A stretch of DNA of 8,213 nucleotides, from NCBI GenBank assembly GCA_016928125.1, contig JAFGLK010000387.1, positions 1-8,213 on the forward strand. Reading direction: 5' to 3'. This document shows positions 1-5,643 of the stretch, one piece after another. The stretch comes from Anaerolineae bacterium (lineage in GTDB: Bacteria > Chloroflexota > Anaerolineae > UBA1429). How positions within the stretch are numbered: position 1 is the first letter of the stretch; each line of letters begins with the position of its first letter. The notes beneath the pieces were generated by a model that saw only the letters and a program-made list of their open reading frames with translations, searched no databases and was not told the DNA's origin. A program made the position numbers and the translations under genes.

Positions 1-4
1 CACC

Positions 5-76
5 CTAGCCGCGAGCGACCAGGCTCAGCAGCAACCAGCAGAGCGCCAATGAAACCGTGCCCAGCATGATCTCCAT
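5..76 (-). CDS. possible 23-residue hydrophobic membrane peptide
   Basis: Read on the minus strand, an ATG at 74-76 opens a 23-codon frame ending in TAG at 5-7. The product is almost entirely a hydrophobic stretch (MEIMLGTVSLALCWLLLSLV, then ARG), long enough to span a membrane once. A near-perfect Shine-Dalgarno GGAGGT (complement of 81-86) lies 4 nt before the ATG, better than the site of most genes in this window. It lies downstream of the strong hairpin at 152-178, so it could open a new transcription unit running off the left edge. A possible weak -10, TATGCT (complement of 136-141), lies about 60 nt upstream, without a convincing -35. I cannot assign a family. KdpF-like or other single-pass accessory peptides are similar in size, but no diagnostic motif is present. 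It could also be a leader peptide or a chance ORF. Confidence 0.35.
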   Translation of the reverse strand: MEIMLGTVSLALCWLLLSLVARG

Positions 77-151
77 CCTGACCTCCCTCCGCTCCTCCCG
101 CCATGCCATTCGCGGGTCTCTCTGCGTCCAGGATCAGCATACATGAGGAAC

Positions 152-178
152 CCCCCGGCCACATCGCGCGGCCGGGGG
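152..178 (-). terminator. strong hairpin after the methyltransferase gene
   Basis: A perfect 9-bp GC stem (CCCCCGGCC at 152-160, GGCCGGGGG at 170-178) closes a 9-nt loop. It lies 60 nt downstream of the methyltransferase stop codon. On the minus strand the stem is followed by GTTCCTC rather than a run of T, so intrinsic termination would be weak by the classical rule, although many GC-rich bacteria use such stems. The right arm is also the first part of repeat copy A. Confidence 0.5.
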
Positions 179-222
179 ATTCGCTAGACAGGCTGCCGAA
201 TGATTCGGTTATCCGTCAGGTG
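170..222. repeat. 53-nt direct repeat, copy A
   Basis: This segment aligns without gaps to 4939-4991 in the same orientation, with 44 of 53 positions identical by hand count. Identity falls in three blocks: 12 nt (GGCCGGGGGATT), 16 nt (GACAGGCTGCCGAATG) and 13 nt (TATCCGTCAGGTG). In copy B the last block covers the final residues and stop codon of the response regulator gene. In copy A it lies 17 nt beyond the methyltransferase stop and has no coding role I can see. It may be a relic of the 3' end of a similar regulator gene, or a repeat associated with gene ends. Confidence 0.75.
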
Positions 223-238
223 GCTAGGTAGAGTCGCA

Positions 239-1105
239 TCAGCTCGCCTCCGGCCCAGGGCGGACCGGGGCCTTCCAGCCCACCACCTCGACGTACGCGT
301 TCGCACCAAAGGCACCCAGGCGCTCGGGCCAGGCGCACCAGGCCTCCTGTATGGCCGTCAGGCGATCAGCACTGACCAGGCCACGGCCCAACACGCGCTG
401 GCAAAAGTCCGGCTCGGCGCAGCGTGTGGCAAAGATCTCGGCCACGGAGCGCAGCTGGTCGGGGGTGGTATACAGCTCATACGGAGCGGTCGTCACGATG
501 TCAGCAGGGCCCGCCTGGCGCATGAGGCCCGGAAGGCGCCTGCCTGTGCGCGCATGGCCCGCCGCCTCGCACCAGTCGGCCTCATACACCACATTGAACG
601 CCTCCACCAGTTCGTCGCGCGGCTCCATCAACCTGCCGCCAGGGGCGCGGTCTCGGATGCCGAGGACGCCGCCAGGGGCGAGCACTCGGCGCATCTCCTC
701 GAGTGCGCCGAGCGGATCGCGCAGGTGCTCGAGTACATTGTGCGAAAAGACCGCGTCGAACGACTCATCGGGGAAGGGAAGATGGGTGACACCGCCCACC
801 CTGAGGTCGAGATTTCTCACGCCCTGCTCAGCGGCCCGATTCCGGGCGCGCGCGATCTCCACATCGCTGATGTCGATGCCGATGGCCTGGCCGGGCGCCT
901 CGGCCGCGGCCAGCCCCACTGTGATCGATCCCGAGCCACAGCCGCAGTCGAGCAACGACATCCCCTCGCGCAGGTACGGAAGAAAGAACGCGGCATACGT
1001 CGCCGCCGTCCGCGTGGCGTGGTGCTTCAGCGTCATCTGCGACTCACAGCCATGGGCGTAGGGAACCGTGCCTTCGGGCGACTCTCCAACGGTATCCTCC
1101 GTCAC
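239..1105 (-). CDS. class I SAM-dependent methyltransferase (UbiE-like, Methyltransf_11 type)
   Basis: This is a cytoplasmic Rossmann-fold methyltransferase that moves a methyl group from S-adenosylmethionine to an unknown small molecule. Counting from the GTG at 1103-1105 (288 residues), the glycine-rich SAM loop LLDCGCGSGS lies near residues 51-60, the acidic end of strand 2 (GIDIS) near 76-80, the motif FDAVFSHNVLEHL near 116-128, and the post-motif VLAPGGVLG near 141-149. The start is uncertain. The frame is open to a TTG at 1130-1132 (297 residues), but that codon has no ribosome site. The GTG has AGGAGG (complement of 1117-1122) 11 nt upstream. A later ATG at 1034-1036 would remove sequence that resembles the conserved lead-in of this family (YAHGCES). 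The gene follows the SnoaL-like gene on the same strand after about 200 nt, so co-transcription is possible but not shown. A hairpin and a 53-nt repeat follow the stop. The family is confident; the substrate is unknown. Confidence 0.9.
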   Translation of the reverse strand: MTEDTVGESPEGTVPYAHGCESQMTLKHHATRTAATYAAFFLPYLREGMSLLDCGCGSGSITVGLAAAEAPGQAIGIDISDVEIARARNRAAEQGVRNLDLRVGGVTHLPFPDESFDAVFSHNVLEHLRDPLGALEEMRRVLAPGGVLGIRDRAPGGRLMEPRDELVEAFNVVYEADWCEAAGHARTGRRLPGLMRQAGPADIVTTAPYELYTTPDQLRSVAEIFATRCAEPDFCQRVLGRGLVSADRLTAIQEAWCAWPERLGAFGANAYVEVVGWKAPVRPGPEAS

Positions 1106-1281
1106 GACCCTGTGGCCCTCCTGATCTTCCAACGGCGCATTTCACGGGAGACATCGTTTCGAGACGAGCGCAGAGCCCTCAAAACCTGCGGCTTGATGAG
1201 CCCGTCACTCAGGCGGGAAGGCCATGCACAGGCATACAGCCCTTCGAATGCAAGCCCGGCGAGCTCTGCGCTCCTTGCTTT

Positions 1282-1302
1282 GGCAACGAGGCAGGGGTTG
1301 CC
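1282..1302 (-). terminator. weak hairpin after the SnoaL-like gene
   Basis: A 6-bp stem (GGCAAC at 1282-1287, GTTGCC at 1297-1302) with a 9-nt loop begins 11 nt after the stop codon of the SnoaL-like gene. No T-run follows on the minus strand (AAAGCAAGG). The position suits a terminator but the stem is short. The rest of 1106-1313, between the two minus-strand genes, holds no convincing promoter. Its only other structure is an imperfect 14-bp palindrome at 1154-1167. Confidence 0.25.
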
Positions 1303-1313
1303 CGGCTCTCCGT

Positions 1314-1685
1314 CTAGATGTCGTCGGGCAGGTCGATGACATACAGCCAGGTCCCGTCCGCCTGCTTGCGCACCACCTCGGTGGTGGTGCCCGCGAGGCT
1401 GACCGGGCTCCCATCGGGGCCCGTCCCAGCCAGCGACCACTCTCCATGTAGCACGGCCACATTACCGGCCTGCACCACCTTTTTGGTGTCAAAGGTGATC
1501 TGGCCTTTGAGGGCCAGAAACGCCTTCACCACCTCCCGCACGGCATCCCACCCCTCAGCGAGGGTGCCCGGCTCGGGCTCGATGCAGGCGTCGGGCTCAT
1601 AGAGGGCCATGACGGCATCGATGTCGCCGCTGTTGAACGCTTGGGTAAACGCGCGATGGACCTGATTCGGATTGTAGGCTGGCAT
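1314..1685 (-). CDS. SnoaL-like / DUF4440-type NTF2-fold protein
   Basis: The product is a 123-residue cytoplasmic protein of the NTF2-like superfamily, which includes SnoaL-like cyclases, ketosteroid isomerase relatives and small-molecule binding proteins. Family features visible are the N-terminal helix with FNSGDIDAVMALYEPDA (about 17-33), the GWDAVREVVKAFLALKG helix (about 45-61), the strand pair VAVLHGEWSLAGTGPDG (about 76-92), and the closing strands TTEVVRKQADGTWLYVIDLP (about 101-120). The length is normal for a single domain. The start is the ATG at 1683-1685 because GGAGGAA (complement of 1691-1697) lies 5 nt upstream; the frame stays open to 1763, but those residues look like translated leader (R/P/G-rich). 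The gene diverges from the BTAD regulator and is the nearest candidate target of that protein. Its enzymatic activity, if any, cannot be read from sequence, and many family members have none. Confidence 0.9.
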   Translation of the reverse strand: MPAYNPNQVHRAFTQAFNSGDIDAVMALYEPDACIEPEPGTLAEGWDAVREVVKAFLALKGQITFDTKKVVQAGNVAVLHGEWSLAGTGPDGSPVSLAGTTTEVVRKQADGTWLYVIDLPDDI

Positions 1686-1721
1686 ATCGCTTCCTCCATT
1701 GTTCCTGGGGCGGCGGCCCGG

Positions 1722-1749
1722 CCGAGCCATGACCAGACAGCAGGCTCGG
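1722..1749 (-). promoter_or_regulatory. possible leader hairpin of the SnoaL-like gene
   Basis: A 7-bp perfect stem (CCGAGCC at 1722-1728, GGCTCGG at 1743-1749) with a 14-nt loop lies 24 nt upstream of the ribosome site of the SnoaL-like gene. It would be in the mRNA if transcription begins near 1804. It could influence translation or simply reflect GC-rich sequence. Confidence 0.3.
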
Positions 1750-1780
1750 TCCCGCCCGCCCATCTACTCGCCACCACTGC

Positions 1781-1800
1781 GCGTATCGGGCCCGATGCGC
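1781..1800. promoter_or_regulatory. 20-bp near-perfect palindrome, candidate operator
   Basis: The 20 bases GCGTATCGGGCCCGATGCGC read almost the same on both strands. The inner 12 bp (ATCGGGCCCGAT) are perfect and 9 of the 10 base pairs match overall. It lies just downstream of the likely start of transcription of the SnoaL-like gene, where a dimeric repressor would block initiation. No cognate regulator can be named. Confidence 0.45.
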
Positions 1801-1810
1801 TTGCGACATC

Positions 1811-1841
1811 AGCATAGCATACGCCTGCAACGACGCTGCAA
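1811..1841 (-). promoter_or_regulatory. candidate activator-dependent promoter of the SnoaL-like gene
   Basis: On the minus strand two overlapping TATGCT hexamers (complements of 1811-1816 and 1816-1821) could act as the -10. The only -35-like hexamer, TTGCAG (complement of 1836-1841), stands 19 or 14 bp away, so spacing is poor. This and the overlap with the 11-bp repeats suggest a promoter that needs an activator. The proximal repeat ends 8 bp from the TATGCT at 1811-1816, a spacing I recall for SARP-activated promoters. Predicted start near 1804 gives a leader of roughly 118 nt. Confidence 0.35.
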
Positions 1842-1857
1842 CGAGGCTGCGACGACG
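1825..1857. repeat. three tandem 11-bp direct repeats, candidate SARP binding site
   Basis: Three consecutive 11-mers stand head to tail: CTGCAACGACG (1825-1835), CTGCAACGAGG (1836-1846) and CTGCGACGACG (1847-1857). Each differs from the first at one or two positions. A fainter match beginning TTGCGAG at 1869 is in the same 11-bp phase. On the minus strand the core reads TCGTTGC. Direct repeats spaced by one helical turn are what SARP-type (OmpR-like wHTH plus BTAD) regulators are known to bind, and such a regulator is encoded from 1956. The array covers the -35 zone of the SnoaL-like gene promoter and lies 25 bp upstream of the -35 of the regulator promoter. Which promoter it serves is inference. 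Confidence 0.6.
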
Positions 1858-1882
1858 ACAGCTTTCTGTTGCGAGCTCAGAG

Positions 1883-1911
1883 TTGAGTTATGGGACGCAG
1901 TTGAGTATCAT
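1883..1911 (+). promoter_or_regulatory. sigma-70-type promoter of the BTAD regulator
   Basis: TTGAGT (1883-1888) and TATCAT (1906-1911) are separated by exactly 17 bp, a good housekeeping-type match. Predicted start near 1918 leaves a leader of about 38 nt before the ATG at 1956. The 7-mer GTTGAGT occurs at 1882-1888 and again at 1900-1906, with 11 bp between copies. Confidence 0.5.
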
Positions 1912-1955
1912 GGATACTGTGCCCCTGGCCCTGAGTGCGAAATCGGGGGCTATTC

Positions 1956-4859
1956 ATGGCGCGACTCGACATCGCCCTGCTAGGTCGCTTCGCGGTCTGC
2001 CTGGACGGGCGCCCGGTCACCGGCTTTCGATCCGACAAGGCCCGCGCGCTGCTCGCCTGGCTTGTGATGGACTCGCGACGTCCTCATCGCCGCGAGGCCT
2101 TGGCCGGCCTGCTCTGGCCAGACTACCCCGAGCGCAACGCCTTGCGTAGCCTCAGCACCGCCCTGGCCAACGTGCGCCAGGCTCTCCACGATGCGGAGAC
2201 AGATCCCCCCTGGCTTCTGATCGACCGCCAGAGCGTGCAGTTCAACCTGCGCAGCGACCATTTTCTGGACGTCGCCGTCCTCCACAGCCTGCCAGCACTC
2301 TGGCCCGATGGGGCCGTGGACCCGAACATAGCCAGCGAGCTGGAAAGGGCTCTGCGACTGTATCGGGGAGAATTGCTGCAAGGCTTTTCCTTCGCCGATT
2401 GCGCCGACCTGGAGAACTGGCTCTCCCTGCAGCGGGAACGCTACCGGCTTCGGGCCCTGTATGTCTGCCATCGCCTGGCCGACTATGCGCTGGCCAACCA
2501 CGACTATGCCCATGCCGAAGACTACGCACAACGCGGCCTCCAACTCGACCCATGGGACGAGCGCGTACACCGTGCCTTGATCACGGCGCTGGCGATGCAG
2601 GGCCGTCGTGCGGCGGCCGTCGCGCAATACGAAGCATGTCAGCAGGTTTTGGCCACAGAGCTGGGCATCGAGCCGGAGAGCGCCACCACCGCCCTGTGCG
2701 AGGTCATCCGTCGAGGCGACCTGCCAACGGCGCCCGAGACGGGTCCGACCTGGCGCCACCTAGGGATTCCGGCCGACCGCGTAGACAACTTGCTGCCCCG
2801 TCCGTTGCATCAGCTTCCGGCGCCGCCCGCCGACTTGTACGGGAGAGAGGCCGAGTTGCTTCAACTCGTGGAGGCTGTCGAGCGGGACGGGGTCAGTCTG
2901 GTGGCCCTGCGCGGCCTGGGCGGCATCGGCAAGACGGCGCTGGGTCTCGCCCTGGCGCATCGACTCGCGCCGCGCTTCCCAGACGCCCAGATCTACCTCA
3001 ACTTGCGCGGCACTGAGGCTCAGCCTCTGGCCCCAGTCGAGGCCATGCGCCAGGTGATTCGCTCCTTCTACCCTCTGGCGGACATACCCGAGCGTATAGA
3101 CGACGTATGCGCCATCTATCAGAGCCTGCTCTGGGGCAAAAGGGCCCTGCTCCTGCTCGACGATGCGCGAGACGCTGCCCAGGTCGAGCCGCTGATCGTT
3201 GGTGAAGGGTGTCTTCTGCTGATCACCTCACGGTGGCGCCTCGCGCTGCCCGGCATGCGCGCCCTGGATCTACGATCGTTGCGACCTGATGCGGCGGCGG
3301 ACATGCTGCGTTCGGTGGCGGCCCATCTGACAGGGGAGGAAGCAGGCCAGATTGCCCTCACGTGCGGCGGCCTGCCGTTGGGGCTGCGCGTGGTGGGCAG
3401 CGCCTTTGCCGAGCGAGCCGATCTCATGGTGTCGGATTTCCTGGCTGAGTTCAGCGCCACCCGCAAGGGCTTGCCCGGCGTGATGGCCCCAGTGCAGGCC
3501 TCCCTGGCCTGCAGCGCCGATCTCCTGGATCCCACGCTGCGCAGTCGCTGGCATGCGCTCTCTGTCTTTCGCTCCAGCTTCGACCGGGCAGCCGTCGCCG
3601 CCATCTGGGGACTCGAGGCGGACGAGGGGCAGGGCGTTGCATCGAACATCAGCGACGCCGCAGAGGCGATGACTCGCCTTCTGCGGAGCAATCTAGTCGA
3701 GTATGACACAGCAAGTCGGCGATACCGCCTGCATGATCTCTGTCGCGCCCATGGCGCCTCGCGCCTGGATGAAGCCGTGGAGCGACTGGTCCAGGTGCGC
3801 CACGCGGCCCACTATGGCGACATCGCGCAGGCAGCCTATCGCGCCTTTCGACGGGGTGGCGCCGAGGCCCTTGCTGCTCTGCGCCTCTTTGATCGTGAAC
3901 GGCCCAACATCGAAGTGGGTCAGCGCTGGGCCGCAGGGCATGCGCCCTCTGACGATCAGGCCGCCCGGATCTGCTGTACCTATCTCGACGAGGATTTCAC
4001 TTTTCTGCAGCTGCGCCTGTCTGGGTCCGAACGCATGTCCTGGTGGCAGGCTGGGCTGGCGGCCGCTCTGCGACTCCAGGATCCGCGGGCTGAGGTGGTC
4101 TCCCGATTGGGGTTCGGCGTCGAGTTGGCTTTCGCTTGTGAGCTGCCCAGAGCACTGGCGCATCTGGCCCCAGCCCTTCAGCTCGCCCGCGATCTCCGCG
4201 ATCTCCGGGCAGAGGGACTGGCTCTGGGCCTGATGGGCAAGGCCTACGAGCGCGCAGGGCAGATGGAACGCGCCGTAGCGCTCTACTCCGAGTGGCTTGA
4301 GGTCTGCCGAGAGCTGGGGGATCGACGGAGAGAGCGTATCGCGCTCAACGGCCTCGGCACGGTCCATGTAACGATCGGTGAGCCCCAGTCGGCCATTGCC
4401 TACCAGCAGCGGAGCCTCGAGATAGCCCGTCAAATCGGGGACCCCAGGGGCGAGACGATCGCCAGGGGTGATCTGGGCGAAGCCCTCCTGGCCTCTGGCG
4501 ATCTCGACGGCGCCCGGACATGCTTTGAGGAGCAACTGAGCATCGCGCGCGAGATCGGATACCGTACACAGGAGGCGGAGGCCCATTGCGGACTGGCCGA
4601 GATCTCTCGACGGCAGGGCCAGGATGCTCGCGCGTGGGCGTATTATCAGCGAGCTGGCGATCTCTACAGCGCGTTCGGCAGTCATCCTGACGCCGCGCTT
4701 GACCTATGGAACTGGAGCATGGAGTTGACCAGACGTGGCGATCTCGCCAGGGCGATCGCCTGCGCCGAGAGGGCGCTGACCACTTATGTGGCCCTTGATC
4801 ATCCCGCCGCTGGGGATATGCAGCGCCAACTGGGGAGTTGGCGCTGCCAGGCCGCATAG
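1956..4859 (+). CDS. AfsR-like regulator: SARP wHTH, BTAD, NB-ARC ATPase, TPR repeats
   Basis: A 967-residue cytoplasmic STAND-class transcription regulator. Residues 1-100 form an OmpR-like winged helix (RSDKARALLAWL near 25-36; NALRSLSTALANVRQAL near 61-77). Residues 101-255 are the BTAD domain (DPWDERVHRALITALAMQGR near 198-217; ELGIEPES near 235-242). An NB-ARC nucleotide-binding module follows at about 294-600: LYGREAEL, Walker A GLGGIGKT (320-327), Walker B ALLLLDD (397-403), sensor LLITSR (421-426), GLPL (472-475) and LHD (592-594), an MHD-like motif. From about 730 to 960 there are TPR-like helices in tandem (GLALGLMGKAYERAGQMERA, ALNGLGTVHVTIGEPQSA), likely the signal-sensing end. 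All catalytic motifs are intact. The start is the ATG at 1956 because GGGGG lies 5 nt upstream and the homology begins there; an in-frame GTG at 1935 is less likely. In relatives such as AfsR, nucleotide-driven oligomerisation promotes promoter binding, here inferred. It diverges from the SnoaL-like gene and converges on the two-component operon. Confidence 0.95.
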   Translation: MARLDIALLGRFAVCLDGRPVTGFRSDKARALLAWLVMDSRRPHRREALAGLLWPDYPERNALRSLSTALANVRQALHDAETDPPWLLIDRQSVQFNLRSDHFLDVAVLHSLPALWPDGAVDPNIASELERALRLYRGELLQGFSFADCADLENWLSLQRERYRLRALYVCHRLADYALANHDYAHAEDYAQRGLQLDPWDERVHRALITALAMQGRRAAAVAQYEACQQVLATELGIEPESATTALCEVIRRGDLPTAPETGPTWRHLGIPADRVDNLLPRPLHQLPAPPADLYGREAELLQLVEAVERDGVSLVALRGLGGIGKTALGLALAHRLAPRFPDAQIYLNLRGTEAQPLAPVEAMRQVIRSFYPLADIPERIDDVCAIYQSLLWGKRALLLLDDARDAAQVEPLIVGEGCLLLITSRWRLALPGMRALDLRSLRPDAAADMLRSVAAHLTGEEAGQIALTCGGLPLGLRVVGSAFAERADLMVSDFLAEFSATRKGLPGVMAPVQASLACSADLLDPTLRSRWHALSVFRSSFDRAAVAAIWGLEADEGQGVASNISDAAEAMTRLLRSNLVEYDTASRRYRLHDLCRAHGASRLDEAVERLVQVRHAAHYGDIAQAAYRAFRRGGAEALAALRLFDRERPNIEVGQRWAAGHAPSDDQAARICCTYLDEDFTFLQLRLSGSERMSWWQAGLAAALRLQDPRAEVVSRLGFGVELAFACELPRALAHLAPALQLARDLRDLRAEGLALGLMGKAYERAGQMERAVALYSEWLEVCRELGDRRRERIALNGLGTVHVTIGEPQSAIAYQQRSLEIARQIGDPRGETIARGDLGEALLASGDLDGARTCFEEQLSIAREIGYRTQEAEAHCGLAEISRRQGQDARAWAYYQRAGDLYSAFGSHPDAALDLWNWSMELTRRGDLARAIACAERALTTYVALDHPAAGDMQRQLGSWRCQAA

Positions 4860-4920
4860 GCCGATCCAGACCGCTCGGCACTGGCAAGTGCGGCACGGCC
4901 AATCTCAACACAGACGAAAG

Positions 4921-4947
4921 CCTCCAGCCGTGCGATGTGGCCGGGGG
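4921..4947. terminator. hairpin between convergent regulator genes
   Basis: CCTCCAGCC (4921-4929) pairs with GGCCGGGGG (4939-4947) around a 9-nt loop, with one mismatch and one G-U pair. It lies 37 nt past the response regulator stop on the minus strand, where it is followed by CTTTCGTCTG, and 61 nt past the BTAD regulator stop on the plus strand, where ATTGG follows. It could end both transcripts. The rest of 4860-4984 contains only a small GCACT/AGTGC stem at 4878-4891. Confidence 0.5.
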
Positions 4948-4991
4948 ATTGGCAGGACAGGCTGCCGAATGGTGGATCTATCCGTCAGGTG
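4939..4991. repeat. 53-nt direct repeat, copy B
   Basis: This is the partner of the copy at 170-222, ungapped, 44 of 53 identical, same orientation, 4769 bp apart. Its right end overlaps the last codons and the TGA (complement of 4985-4987) of the response regulator gene, and its left end is the right arm of the hairpin at 4921-4947. Because this copy is part of an intact gene end, it is the more likely original. Confidence 0.75.
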
Positions 4992-5626
4992 ACCAAGCCG
5001 TGTTGCACAGCCAGCGCCACCGCCTCAGTACGCGTGGCTGCGCCCAGCTTGGACAAGATGTTGCTCACGTGGGTCTTGACCGTGGCCTCGCTGACTATGA
5101 GCTGCTCGGCGATCTCGGGATTGCTCAGGCCACGCACCAGCAGCGCCAGCACCTCACGCTCGCGCGGCGTCAGATCGTGGCCCAGGGCGGGGGGCGCCTG
5201 GGCGGCCCGGATCAGCGCGGCGGTCGCCTCTGGGGACAGGCTCGGGCGCCCGGCGTGGGCCTGGCGAATCGCCTCGGCCAGCTGTTCGTGCGAGACGTTC
5301 TTGAGCAGATAACCCAAGGCGCCGGCCTGCAGCGCCCGCTGCACCAGTTCGTCCTCGGCAAAGCTGGTGAGCGCCAGGATGCGCGCCTCCGAGCCTTGCG
5401 CGCGCAGCGCCCGGATCGCCTCCACGCCATCCATCACCGGCATCACCAGGTCCATCAGGATCACATCGGGGTGCAGGGCCCGGGCTCGCTCCAGCGCCTG
5501 TTCTCCGTTGGCGGCCTCGCCCACCAACTCGAGATCACGATAGGCGCGCAAAAAGGCCCCCAGCCCGCTGCGCACCACCGCGTGATCGTCGACGATCAAG
5601 ACGCGAATCGGCTCTGTTTCCGTCAT
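4985..5626 (-). CDS. NarL/FixJ-type response regulator with LuxR-type HTH
   Basis: A 213-residue cytoplasmic transcription factor, presumably phosphorylated by the kinase encoded just upstream. The receiver domain (about 6-123) has the acidic pair D13-D14, the phosphoacceptor D59 in [14 protein letters not shown]87 in LALTS and K109 in YLLKN. The LuxR-type helix-turn-helix (about 149-210) has [25 protein letters not shown] and [18 protein letters not shown], with all usual conserved positions. Length is standard. The ATG at 5624-5626 is chosen because GAGGAG (complement of 5634-5639) lies 7 nt upstream and the receiver begins a few residues later; the longer open frame to 5842 is the kinase gene in another frame. 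Only 17 nt separate it from the kinase stop, so the two are almost certainly co-transcribed. Target genes cannot be told from the sequence. Confidence 0.96.
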   Translation of the reverse strand: MTETEPIRVLIVDDHAVVRSGLGAFLRAYRDLELVGEAANGEQALERARALHPDVILMDLVMPVMDGVEAIRALRAQGSEARILALTSFAEDELVQRALQAGALGYLLKNVSHEQLAEAIRQAHAGRPSLSPEATAALIRAAQAPPALGHDLTPREREVLALLVRGLSNPEIAEQLIVSEATVKTHVSNILSKLGAATRTEAVALAVQHGLVT

Positions 5627-5643
5627 CTTTCCGCTCCTCACCG

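Noticed and set aside
5..76. Assignment of the small peptide as KdpF
   Set aside because: Size and hydrophobicity fit, but the C-terminal family signature is absent and no kdpA is visible, so no name is given.
200..1339. Long plus-strand open frame (379 codons) across the methyltransferase region
   Set aside because: Antisense to a clear methyltransferase with all SAM motifs; composition is rich in Arg, Ala and Gly with no recognisable domain, typical of GC-rich shadow frames.
4188..4205. 9-bp tandem duplication (CGCGATCTC twice) within the regulator gene
   Set aside because: In frame, encodes a repeated RDL within a helix, and looks like ordinary local slippage; no regulatory meaning seen.
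3693..4685. 330-codon minus-strand frame opposite the TPR part of the BTAD regulator
   Set aside because: No domain or ribosome site; the opposite strand encodes well-formed TPR repeats continuing a coherent protein.
170..4991. att sites of an integrative element
   Set aside because: The flanking repeats invite this, but the interval has no integrase, excisionase or transposase, and the copies are only 83% identical. It is kept as a duplication or insertion hypothesis, not annotated as a mobile element.
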